Assembly: GCA_025201375.1 (NCBI GenBank)
Contig: JAIWZP010000062.1
Location: forward strand, 62,001-126,000
DNA length: 64,000 nucleotides
From: Gongronella butleri
Taxonomy: Eukaryota > Mucoromycota > Mucoromycetes > Mucorales > Cunninghamellaceae
Reading direction: 5' to 3'
The notes beneath the pieces are model-generated. The model did not search any database, was not told the DNA's origin, and worked only from the letters and a program-made list of their open reading frames with translations. Positions within the stretch are counted from its first letter, which is position 1; each line of letters opens with the position of its first letter. The position numbers and the translations under genes are program-made. This document shows, piece by piece, positions 45,178 to 57,056 of this stretch.

Positions 45178-46175
45178 TCAACAAAACAAGATGAGGGGCC
45201 AGAAAGCGTGCAAGAACTGAGTTTAGGCGGGAAAAAAAGGCAAAAAAAAAAAAAAAAAACTTGAAAGCGAGCGAGAGCGAGGATCAAAAGGGAAGCAAGG
45301 CCCCGCGGAAAAGGGGAGGAAGGGGAGGAAGGGGAGAGGCGGAAAAAAGGTGGGGGAGCAGGAAAAAAGGGAAAGAAAAAGAGGGAACGAAAAAGGAGTG
45401 AAAAAAAGGGCCTCTCTTTTTGAAACAACAATGCCATCATATAAAAAAAACAGGGGCACAAGGCACACACCATACACACACACGCCTCGTCTCCGCGGGC
45501 CAATCATCTTTTAATCGACTTGCTTGCGCGGATGTTGAAAAAAAGCAATCCGTCCCTTGCCCAATGCCTTGCCAAGACGCGTCCTCTAGTATGATGTCAA
45601 TGCTGAATTTGCAGCTTGCTCTTGGTGAATATGACACAATGGTTGTGTGCCCAGCAAAGTTGACACGAAAAAAAAACGAGGCACGCGTTCGTTGCCATGG
45701 CTACAAAAAGACGCGTCAGACAGCCTTGGCAGCGCGGCAATTCGTGTTCTCTTTTGTTTTTCTTTCTTTTTTGTTTCGTTGCAGTACATTTTAGTCGTCA
45801 TCTTCCGTCAGACGAATGGTAATGGACGAAAATCAAGTGAAATGGCGTGAACTGACGACGTGGGCGGTGGTGATGAATGATGATCGGCAAAACGTCCAAA
45901 AGGGACGGGGAGAAATAAAAAAGGGCAGGTGGGCGGGGTTTAAAATCTTCTTAATTTGTTGATTTTGCCCCTTTTCCAAGACTCGCCCTTTCTTCTCACT
46001 CTTCCTCTCTTTTTTTTTTTTCCCTTGCCTTTTTCTTTTCTTTTTTTTTTTTTACTTTATCCTTTCCCTTTCTTTTGATTCCACGACGTTCTAGCCGCTC
46101 GTCTGCACTCTCGCCTTCTTTCTCCAGCGTTTCCTCAGTCTCTCTCCTCACCCGCCCTCTCATCCTGCCCGAAAC
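45178..46175. promoter_or_regulatory. Shared upstream region of the kinase and CYR1
   Basis: Divergent starts at 45177 (-) and 46176 (+) are 998 bases apart. 45230-45420 is almost pure purine on the plus strand (GA-rich, i.e. a CT-rich leader for the kinase), and 45960-46150 is CT-rich, i.e. a matching leader for CYR1. The middle holds short frames with no motif or splice logic. Confidence 0.55.
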
Positions 46176-49100
46176 ATGACGATGGAGCAGGTGCCGTCCA
46201 CCGTGTCCAAGTCGCCTTCCCTTCCCTTGGACACAAAGCACACGCAAGACTCCTTTTTCACGCGCATGTTTGGAAATCACTCGCAAGACTCCTCCAGAGG
46301 TAAATATAAAAAATGAGGCAAAATGACGGCAAAAGCGATTCCATTTATGCCCTTTTTTTTATTTTTTTTGCTTTGCCTTAGCAGCGTCGCCATCGTTGCC
46401 GTCACCACCACGACCCACGCAGACTGTCTCATCCTCGACGGTGCAGCGTCGGCACGGCCACGGGCGCAACTCATCTACGAGCAGTATCACGACCCCGGAT
46501 CCTACGGCCTTGTTCACGCCGTCCAGCCACCTTGCGACGCAGGCCAAGGTGCAGCGTCGCCGGTCGCTGGATATTAATGACAGCAGCTCGCTCTCCGTCA
46601 CGTTCCAAGACGTGCCGCCCACGAAAAAGAAGGATCCCGTGCCCTTCCCAAGAGGGGGCCGCCAGATCGGCTCGTCCAATATACCCCCCTCGCAGACCTA
46701 TACCAACAAGCCTATCTCTAGGAGCAATTCAGGCGATCCTCATCGACTAGAGCAAGGTAAAACCATGAAAATCAAGGGAAAGGGGGGGCCGAAATGACTC
46801 ACTTTTTGATGTTTTTAGAAACGGCGCCGCCTGTCAAGGACCGAAAGCGGCACCACTTCCTTGGACGCTTCACTAAAAAGAAGAGTAAGCACCATTGATT
46901 GCCATTTGAGGGACGTATGGGACTATTGACGCGAATTCTGATACAAATGCTCTCCTTTTTCTTTTCTCTTTTTTTTATGGTTTTACCAGGTCGCAACGAG
47001 CTGCACCACCCTCCGTCGGGGTCGACGCACTCGTCGATTTCGTCGCAATCGTCGTCAACGCCAAGCGTGTCGTCCAGCACATCTGCACCGCGCAAAAGAT
47101 CCAACGACATTGACTATTATAGCCGATCCACGCATCCTCTCGAGCTCGAGGATCCTGCACGCGCTCATCGGCCGTCCTACTTTAGCAGCAACACGGCAGC
47201 GTCCACGGCGTCGACACCTTCGTCGTGCAATGGCGAGCGCAAGCGATCTACAGGCCCGCAGCCGGGCAAAAAGATGTCAAAGGACCGGGAAAAGTCGGAC
47301 GGCAGCATCTATTACGAAAAATCGAGAAAGGACGTCAAGGACATCGAGCGTAAGCACACTTTCCCCTCCCCCCCCCCAAAAAAAGAAAGAAAGAAAGAAA
47401 GAAAAGAAAAAAAAACGCGATCAGGTGAAATTGACCCGTTTCGCGCGCCAATGCACCGTGTCTCTTGTCTTTTTAGTCGACCAAAACTTTACAAGCATGG
47501 ATGGCATTGTCAATCCGGACTATTACCAGTACCAGCAGTCCATGATCCATCCCTCGTTGCTGCGCGATCATGTAAATATTTTGTTTTCGGCTTTTCATGG
47601 CCCCACTGACCCCCTCCCCCTTTTTTTTTCTTCTCTTTTGCAGTATGCCGAGGCGCCGTCACCTGCCGAGACGTGGGCTCCACCTGACAGCTGGGGTGTG
47701 CAGCCGCCGGGCGTGATGGCAGCGGCCGACGTGTCTGCCAATCCGCTCGTGGACGAAGATACACATGATCTGGACGAGTACACCATGGTGGACCAAGAAA
47801 AGTGGAACGTCAAAAAGAAGAATGTAAGCCAAGCTGTCCCATTGACCGCCTTGCTCAGCCTAGGACACTTGCCTCGCCCGATTTTATCCCAATTCACATC
47901 CATTTTCTTCTTTTTTTGCTAGTATTGCATCCGCATTTTCCGCCCTGACGAGACATTTGGCACGCTTCAGGTGCCTCTCAACACGACAACGTCTGAATTG
48001 ATGCAAAAGCTCGCGGGCAAATTCTTTTTGCCGGACATGACAAAGTACAATTTGATTGTGCGTCGCAACAAGCTTGGTAAGCAACGGATGTCATCCCATT
48101 TTTGGCTGATTTCTAACTCTTTTTTTTTTTTACGAAAAAAATAGAGCGTGTGTTAGGCCCCAATGAGCGGCCACTGCAGGTGCAAAAGATGCTTTTGGAG
48201 CAGATGGGGTACACGGAAGACGACAAGATCGAGGACATTGGGCGCGAGGACAACTCCTATTTGCTGCGATTCACGTTTGGCCCGAGCATCAATCAGACGA
48301 TTAGCCAGGACGATGCCGATTTTGGAGCGCACATTGACCTGCAAGCGCGCAATTTGCCGACGATTCCCATCTTTTTGTACAAGCACGCGACGCGGATCGT
48401 TTCCCTGGATGTCTCGCGCAATTTGATGATTGAGATCCCCGTGGACTTTGTGCAAATGTGCAAGAGTCTGCAGCAGCTGCGGCTGACCAACAACGATTAT
48501 GTGACGGTGCCCATGTCGACGCGTCACATCAAGTCGCTCAAGCAATTGAACCTGTCTGGCAATCGATTGCGCGAGCTGGACCACGCGCGTCTGCATGAGA
48601 TCCAGGGACTGCGCGCGCTGCGCGTGTACAATAACCGATTGGACTCGTTGCCGCAGCTTTTCAGCACGTTTGAGCATCTGACGGCGCTGTACATCTCCAA
48701 CAACTCATTCACGAGCTTCCCCGAGGTGATTTGCCAGATTACGAGCCTCGAGTGCCTGGACATCAGCTTCAACAAGATCGGCCGCTTCTCAGACGACATT
48801 GGCCAGCTCATCAATCTCGAGACGCTTTCCGCCACGGCCAATCGCATCGGTGGGCCGCTCCCGCCATCGTTTGCCAAGCTACAGCAGCTGCGCGAGCTGG
48901 ACGTGCGTCAGAATGCCATCACCGACTTGGACGTGTTGTGTCACCTGCCCAAACTCGAGCTTTTGTCCGTCGACTATAATTCAATCAACATTGCCAATTA
49001 CGATTTTTTGCATTTGCGGCGCCTCAAGATGTACAAAAACCAATTGACCCAATTCGCCCTGTATCGCTCACCTCCATCCGTGCCATCACGCCTCACAGAA

Positions 49101-52100
49101 CTCAATTTGTCCAATTGTAAACTGTCGTCGCTGCCTGATGATTTGTTTGTGCATTCGGTGCTCCTCGAGCATCTCGTCCTTGATAGCAACACATTGATCC
49201 AGATCCCAAAGAGCATTGGCGCCCTGAGCAAGCTGGTCAGTCTTTCTGTGCAAAACAATGCGCTCGAGAGCTTGCCCGTGGAGATTGCCAAGCTGCACGA
49301 GCTAAAGGTGCTGGACACGCAGAAAAACAACCTAAAGACGCTCCCCAAGGAAATCTGGCTGTGTCCATCGCTTCAATTGCTCAATTGCTCTTCCAATTTG
49401 CTCGAATCTTTCCCCGTGGCGTATTCCGTGCCCGGCGTCGCGCTCCATCTGCCTCTGACACCCCAAGGCGAGGCCGTCGTGTCATCGGTCATGAATACCA
49501 ACGAGCAGCTCCCATTGGGCATCAACAATGCCGGCCAGGGCATCATCCCTGTTGCCAATGGCCACTTTAACCCACCACAGCCGCCCACGCTCCCCACCCT
49601 ACAATCCCCACCACCACCCTTGGCCCACCACCATCTTGTCGCCTCAAAGTCCTTGCAACATCAAGCCCATATTGGCTCGGCCGGTAAAAGAAACGAAAAT
49701 AGAAAAAGAAAGAAAAAAAACGAGAAAAAAGGCCAATTTAGACTGAAATTTTCCCCTTTTTTTTTCCCCCCCTCCACCCTTCTTTAGGATCATTACAGCA
49801 CCCACATGCGCTCACATCGCTGCCGCAGCACGCATCCATGGATGATCTCGCCGCGCATGCATCTTCTTCATCGTCCGTGTCGTCTGCATCGTCACCCGGT
49901 GGGTCCACCCTGTCTCCCGCGTCCTCTGGCGCGCCTGGAAGTGCTGCTGCTACTTCTGCTGTTCCGCCGGCATCGTCAACACAGCCGTTGGTGCCGCCAT
50001 TGACCCCGCTCGGAGGCGACCACGCGGCGCCCAATTTCAATCCACCGTCATTTTTCGCGAGCCCGCGCAACCACCCGCCTCCCTTGTCGCTGTCGCTGCG
50101 CTATCTGTACCTGGGCGACAATCGCCTGACGGACGAGGATATTTGGTCGCCCATTGCGCTGTTTTTGGAGCTGCGCACGCTGAATTTGTCATTCAACGAT
50201 CTGTACGAGATCCCACCCGATGGCCTGTGCCACCAGCACCTGTACGAGCTGTATTTGAGCGGCAATCAGTTGACGTCGCTGCCGGCGGACGACATTGAGA
50301 AGCTCAGCTACTTGCGCGTGCTTGCCGTCAATGGCAACAAGCTGCAAACGCTGCCTGCAGAAATTGGCAAGCTGCGCAAATTGCTCGTTCTCGATGTCAG
50401 CAACAACTTGCTAAAGTACAACATCGCCAATTGGCCGTATGACTGGAATTGGAACTGGAATTTGGGTCTCAAATACTTGAATCTGTCGGGCAACAAGCGA
50501 TTGGAGATCAAAAAGACGCATCCGGACCCTGCGAATCCAAAAGACAAGGATCTGTCGGACTTTAGCGCGCTGACGCGCCTGCGCATGCTTGGCCTCATGG
50601 ACATCACGATTCTGGGCGTGTCGACGCCCGAGGAATTCCACAATCGTCGCGTGCGCACGTCGCCTTCCGAGGTCAACACCATGGCCTATGGTATTGCCGA
50701 CTGGCTCGGCCCGAGTGACCACCTGTCCACATGGGACTTGGTCATGCCGCGCTTCCGCAACAATGACGACGAGTGCCTGTTTGGTCTGTTTGACGGCCGC
50801 AAAAACACAAAAAACGGGTGCAAGCTAACAAAGTACCTCAACGACCACCTGACGTACCACTTTACCACCGAATTGCGCAAGAACAAGGACGACGACACCA
50901 TTGTGTGCGCAATGCGGCGCACGTTCCTTGCGCTGCAAAAGGAATTGGGCAGCGCCATGGCTGAGGAAAATGACGCGCCCGGCGCATCGGCCGCCATGTG
51001 CTACATTGCCGGCACCAAGCTGTACGTGGCCAATGTCGGCGACACGCTAGCCATCTTGTCGCGCAACAATGGCACACCGTTTGAAATCACGCAAAAGCAC
51101 ATCCCGCTCAATCCGTCGGAAATCCCGCGCATCCGCGCCGCCGGCGGCTATGTCTCGAGCTCAGGCTTGCTCAATGGCGAATTGCCCGTGTCCCGCAGCT
51201 TTGGCCATTTCCACCTGATGCCTGTGGTCAATGCCAACCCTTACATCTCCACCATTGAACTCAATGTCAATGACGAATTCGTCATCATGGCATCCCGCAG
51301 CCTTTGGGATCGCATGTCGTACCAAACGGCCGTCGACATTGCGCGTACCGAGCGCGACGACATGATGGCCGCCGCACAAAAGCTGCGTGACTTTGCACTC
51401 ACCTATGGTGCAGAAGATAACCTCATGGTCATGGTCATTGCCGTCGGCGACCTGTTTGACAAACGCGATAAGCGCCAGCACCGCCATTATCCGCTCCGCA
51501 ATGCCAATCTGTTACAAGGTGGCCGTCAGGATGCGCTCGACGAAGGCTCACTTGGCAAAAACAAGCGACGCGGCAAGGAAGATGGCCCTGGTGATTCGGT
51601 AAAAATGGCTTTTTCTTTTTTTTTCTTTTTTTTTCTTTTTTTTTTTTTTCTTCCTCACCTCTATTCTTATTATTTACCTAGACCCTTGCGAGACTCGAGC
51701 GTGAGGTGCCGCCGCCAATCAACCAGGTGGCGCTCGTTTTCACAGATATCAAGAGCTCGACATTCTTGTGGGAGACACAGCCAGACAACATGCGTGCAGC
51801 GATCAAGATCCACGACGCGATTATGCGGCGCACATTGCGGCAGGTTGGCGGCTACGAGGTCAAGACGGAAGGCGATGCATTCATGGTGTGTTTCCAACAC
51901 ATCACTGCCGCGCTGTTGTGGTGTTTCACGGTGCAACTGCAGCTGATGGACGCCGATTGGCCCGCAGGCATCCTGGATACGGAGGATGGCCGCGAAATCG
52001 AAAAGGACAATGTGATTATTTACCGTGGTCTGTCGGTGCGCATGGGCATCCACTGGGGTTTGCCTGTGTTTGAGCGCAATCCCATCACCAATCGCATGGA

Positions 52101-53067
52101 CTATTTTGGCCCGGTGGTCAACAAGGCGAGTCGCATTTGTGCCGCGGCCGATGGTGGCCAGATTTGCGTGTCATCGGACGTGGTTGCTGCGCTTCGTAAT
52201 CTGCCTGGCATGGATGCCGACCAGAATGGCATCATCACCTTTGACGAGAACACGGTGCGCGCGTCTTCCACGTCAATGCCCATCCTGCGCGACCAGCAGC
52301 AGCTCAAGCGTCTTGGCTTCCACATCATGGAACTCGGCGAGCGCCGCCTCAAGGGCCTCGAAACGCCGGAAATGCTCAGTTTCGTCTACCCCAAGCAATT
52401 GGCTGCGCGCATGGAGCTCGACAAGCGTGAATTGATGGCATTGGCTGCGCCACCCGCGCTGCCGGCCGGTGTCGATGCCAAGGACCACGATGCCCAGTCG
52501 AAACAAGGCGCCGGTGCATCACCCTCGGCTGAGCACACGCTTGCCACGCTTGGTGTCGCGTCGGCACCCGCCGCTCTCACCACCGGCAACACCAGCACCA
52601 GCTTGCATGACACGGCCCTCGCGACCACGCGTACAAAGCGCACAACCATCGACCCGTCGCTCGTGTCGGCGCTGTCGAACCTGGCCATCCGCCTGGAGCG
52701 TCTCACCGCGGGCAACCCGCTGACCGCCACCATGGCAGGCAGCTCCATCCAGCCAAAGTATACCTCAGCCGGCCACAATGGCCTGGTCCACAGCAACGCC
52801 CCCTTTGGCATGGGCCGCCTGCTCGACAAGCACATCATGGACGACGCAGACGACGACGAACTCGTGCTTCTCATGGAAAATTGTGTCGCACGCGTCGAAA
52901 ACGCCGTCAATTCCCTGTATTTGCAAAAGGTCGGCCGCTTCGCCACCGCACTCGACAAGCTCGGCCAGGCCGTCGAGTTGGACCCCTTGCATCTTTTACG
53001 CGCATTACAAATCTACTCGGAGGTCGCCTGCCTCGACATGAAACAGCCCGCAGAATTCAACTTTTAA
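46176..53067 (+). CDS. CYR1: Fungal adenylate cyclase Cyr1
   Basis: Ten exons in frame: 46176-46299, 46382-46756, 46819-46884, 46990-47349, 47477-47571, 47644-47823, 47923-48076, 48145-49683, 49788-51598 and 51682-53067 (2029 aa, close to yeast Cyr1). After ~400 disordered residues comes a Ras-association domain (about 401-490, YCIRIFRPDETFGTLQVPL). About 15-20 leucine-rich repeats follow in two blocks (500-880 and 1040-1230) split by a Pro/Ser linker. A PP2C-like domain lies at about 1260-1520. The class III cyclase domain starts near 1585: FTDIKSSTFLWE (metal Asp), TEGDAFMVCF (second metal Asp, with nearby Lys) and VVNKASRI (Asn/Arg of the active site). It makes cAMP under Ras and nutrient control. 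Intron 1 ends in a TAGCAG tandem acceptor, so two proteins differing by one Ala are possible. Confidence 0.97.
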
Positions 53068-53317
53068 TCTCTCCCCACATCTTTTTGGCACCCTTTTTGT
53101 CCTCCGTCCCCGTCATACTCTCGTCTTGTTCCTTTACCCCCCCCCTTTTTTTTTTTTTTTGCTTCTACAGTATTTGCTTCTTGTGTTGTCCTTGTTTCTC
53201 TCTTTTTTTATTTATCATGCAGATCACCCCCATTTGTTCGCTTTTATACATATTCCCCTCCTCATCATTGTTCCTTTTTTTTTTGGTCTTGCCCCATGGC
53301 TCAATCACTTTTCGTGA

Positions 53318-53323
53318 AATAAA
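53318..53323 (+). terminator. Poly(A) signal of CYR1
   Basis: AATAAA about 250 bases after the CYR1 stop, after a T/C-rich 3' UTR. Confidence 0.5.
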
Positions 53324-54264
53324 AAATCAACATCTTTGTTTTTATCGATGCAGCATTTTAATGTCAAACATGGTGCAGGGTGTGAATGAAAAGTACTGAT
53401 ACGTACAGTATGATAGGACTATCATACTGTAAAGAATAGGCTTTTATCGAATACTGTACATAAAAGTGAGTGAGAGAAAAGAAAGAGAAAATAGAGGGGA
53501 AAGAGACGATTAAATAGGCTACGTATCTTGGTATCATACCATTTCAAAGCTTGAAACATTGCGTATCATACTTTGCACTAAAACATACTGTTGTTTTACT
53601 ACAGTATGTTGTATAGTACCTACTGTACAACTGTACACATTTACTGTATTATATTTTATGTAAACAGCAAAGAGAGTGTTTTCAGAAGACTTTGCCGGCC
53701 TGCTGTGCCTCCAGAATTTTTTTACAGTCTGCTTGCCCGCTAACGCACAATGATAATGAAAAATGATGCGCCACCCCATACTGTATCTGTGACGACGAGG
53801 AGCCGCCTCGGCTGCCTGGAGGCGGCGGTGCGTCGCGCGCGCCCGAGCATTGGGCGCGCCAAGAGACAAGGAGCCAGGAAGGCGCGAATACTTCACCATC
53901 TGGCGGCGAGGGAAGACAGGAGAAGAAGCAGCGATAGGCTTGGAGATGGCCATTTTGTTTATACCGGTAAATTGAAGAGAAAGAGCAGAGAGAAGAGCAG
54001 AGAGCAAGAGAGAGGAGAATTGGAGTTGTCCAACAAGTTGAGGGGAAACTGGGGGAGGTACAGTACCGTACTACTGTATTCAGAGGGGGTTTATATAGAC
54101 AAAGGGATCGGGAGACTAGATTATGCGGATGACCCGACTTATGCGCGTCGCCGCAGTTATGCAAGTGACCGGAGTCGACGGTGACCCGAATCATGCGCGT
54201 CACCGCACAACAGGGCCATGACAGTATCATAAACTACCGGTAGAGCGGCGGTAGGTACGGTATG
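53324..54264. other. Gene-free interval with ACTGTA motifs and short direct repeats
   Basis: No supported gene. ACTGTA/TACAGT occurs repeatedly at 53400-53650 (see palindromes). A phrase like TGACCCGA(C/A)T(T/C)ATGCGCGTC is present twice at about 54130 and 54182. A GC-richer part lies at 53790-53900. It ends where the long repeat copy 2 begins. Confidence 0.6.
53405..53610. repeat. Pair of ACTGTA hairpin palindromes
   Basis: 53405-53417 (TACAGTATGATAG) pairs perfectly with 53420-53432 across two bases. 53582-53591 (AACATACTGT) pairs perfectly with 53601-53610 across nine bases. Both have CATACTGT/ACAGTATG arms. Further single ACTGTA motifs lie at about 53453 and 53622-53640. Confidence 0.8.
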
Positions 54265-56830
54265 ATGGCCCAATGCTCAAGAGTCAAGACGGATCCGCCC
54301 GATTTCTTTCAAGCTCAAAAATGCCAAAACCGTCAGATTTACACTATGTTGCATTTATCTTGCCATCTCCTTGGCCGACCGCGTTCAAAAATAGCTGCAT
54401 CGGGATCAACGCAAAATTTGCAACAAAAAAGCTTAAACCCCCAAAGCGCTACGACCACTTTTGAAAAATTCAGGGGTCACGCATTTCAGTCTCAGAAAAT
54501 GCCAATTTTGAGGAAATTCGAACTCCGAGTGATCAATGCATCCCAAACAGGTAACTCCGACAAATTGCCATTGACAGAAGACAAAATGGCAGGTCGCCCC
54601 AAGTTAAGAACAACACCCAAAGAAGAGTGACGCATGAACGCCGATCGACAGAGAAAAAGTGCCTACTTTGGTGCGAATTTTTTGCAAAAATTTAAGGTTT
54701 GGCACTTCCAAATTAAGGTGGTGAATTGCATGGAATTTTATATTTTTATTTTTTTATTTTGCATTTTTTTGCGCGCTGAGTAGTGGTGACCTGCAGGCTG
54801 GTGAAATGACCGATGCAAAAAATAAAACACTAGCTAGCGCATTGCAGGTTATTTCATTAGATGCTTTGTACCCCTGTTTGTTAGTAAAACTGCAATAAAA
54901 ATTGGGGGTTGACTAGACCGTTGTCGAGAAAATCGTGATCAAAATTTTGATGAAAAAGTGAATTTTCTCTGCGAGTTTTAGCCATCCACCGTAAAACTGC
55001 TGGTCTCATTCGAAAGAGATTTAACAGTTGCTTTCCACACGTTAAAAGCATCATACTGTAGGTCACCCTGTTCGTTGCAGAGTAAATCGATTTTGAAAAT
55101 TATTGAAGTGTTTGATCGGTTTTTGCAAGTGTACAAAGGTCATCCTCCGCCGTCGGATAAAAAAGAAAGACGGAAAAGAACTCCCTACTGCGTCTCTTGC
55201 GGACGGAACCAATTTCATCATGATTCAAGTAAATAATGACAAGCAAGTACAAGATTTGCGAACAGCGTTTCGAAATTTTGGATTCATCTGCTGCATGACA
55301 GTAAGTCAAGTTAACCTTTGGCTTTCAATACAGTAATGTCGTCGTGCGTGTTGGAAAAAGAATCGCCAAAAGAGCCTGATGTAAATATTCACGGCAAACT
55401 AAACATGATGTTGTTGTGTGGTGTTTTAGACTACAGTATTCTGAGAAGTTTTATGAAAAATCGCCAAAAAGTTGCATTTCTCGATAGCAGCAGCCTGGTA
55501 CCGGTAGACCTTCGGTTTTATATTTTTATTTGAAACGTGAGGCACCAAAATTATTGCCTAATGACGAAATTTCTAATCGATTCTGTAACCATGACTTATG
55601 GTGGTCAATTTACAGTATCATACTGTATGAGATTTGAAAACTCGTAAACGTCTGAGCACGGCTTAAGAACGGCTTGATTGATGACTTTGGTTTTTATTTT
55701 TTTCTTAAAATAGAGGGGCTACGGTAAATTCCTCTTCTGTGATAAAGTACTTTATTAGTGTGAGCTTTAGAGGTGATCGATGCACGATTTTACTGCGAAA
55801 TATTTTTTTTCAAAATTCGCTTCTGGACGCTACAGCCAAAATTTGAGCTATGTCAATTTTCTCGTCGACCCATTTAATCAACTATGGGGCTTTATTACTG
55901 TAATTTTTCTTGAGAGAGAGGGCGGTCAGATCCTCCATGTGGCAAAGTTTCGTGGCGCTGCGATGAGTCTTTGCCTCCTTATTGGTGGTAGAGGAATCCT
56001 TTTTCACAGTTTGGAAAAAAAAGTTGGTCAGATCAAAATGCATCAAGAGGGTCCCCCGCTTCAAGAGGTGGTTCAGGCCCAAGCAGAAAAGTAAAATCTG
56101 TTTGGCAATCTGCACACTGGTGACCTGAGAGGCATGTCATTAGATGCCTTGGCCCCCTCTTTCTAAGCAAATCTGTCATAAAACCCGGGGATCAACTTGA
56201 TGGAGCACGGGGAAACGGCACTTGAATTCAAATTTTAAAAACTTGCATTTTTCATTCAGTTTTGGACTTACAGTAGTGAAATTGGATCCAACCGACGCGG
56301 GATCAAATTCTGCATTTTTTGTCACAGCTAAATGCCGTGGCTTGACCAGCTTATTTCTAAGAAAAATTAGATTGAAATGTTTGTTCACACGTTGTAAGCC
56401 CTAAAGGTCACGCATCGACTTTGCCGAGCGGAAATAAAATGACCCGGAAACGCGTATCTTGCCGCACGTGCAAGTTTAGCCCGATCGAGGTACAATTTAG
56501 CGCGCTGCAGCCGAAAACGTGAACTTGTCGATAATACGATATGATAAATGTCGATTTTCTCGTCAACAGCCCGATCGACGCGCGGATTTCACGTTGGTTC
56601 TGGAAAGAGAGAGGCCAAATTATGTAAATGAAAAGTTTATTTTCAAGAAACAGCAGCCATGCTTTTGGCGAAAAATGCGATTTTCCTGCGCTTTGATGAT
56701 GTCATTACGATTTTTGATGAAGTCGCCGTCCCTAAGCGGAGGTGAAATGATAGTCGAGCTTGTCTCTGTGCAGCAATGCAAGCCTCATCCCAATCAAGGT
56801 GCACTTTGGTGCGCTACGTATTGTAGGTGT
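54265..56830 (+). repeat. Two-module noncoding dispersed repeat, copy 2
   Basis: Matches 20340-22870 with the same orientation, order and approximate spacing. For instance AATTTGCAACAAAAAAGCTT to GCTGGTGAAATGACCGATGC is ~380 bp here and ~390 bp in copy 1. The GGGGGTTGACTAGAC block (near 54905) and its relative GGGGATCAACTT (near 56187) mark the two internal modules, ~1.28 kb apart. Many indels and substitutions separate the copies, so the family is old. No coding frame above ~110 codons. It ends ~0.2 kb before the second F-box gene. Confidence 0.8.
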
Positions 56831-57056
56831 CAGACTTGTCAAACGACATAAAGATCAATTTTTCGAGAACCGCAACGTGTATTTTTTTTTGTGAGCACAT
56901 GTGCGACCTGTCAGTACTCTGATCAAGTTTCACATCAGGCACGCGCATTTTCAAACTCCTCGCCATCACCCACCGTGTCATTTTCTGTGTCCGTCGCCCT
57001 TTTTCCTTCTGTTTCTCACTTTTTTGTCTTTTTTTTTTTTTTGTACTTCCAGAAGA

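Noticed and set aside
45420..45794. Small gene (frame of 124 codons on +)
   Set aside because: Its middle has ordinary-looking residues, but the C-terminus translates a T-rich tract and no family or intron signals were found. Weakly possible, not supported.
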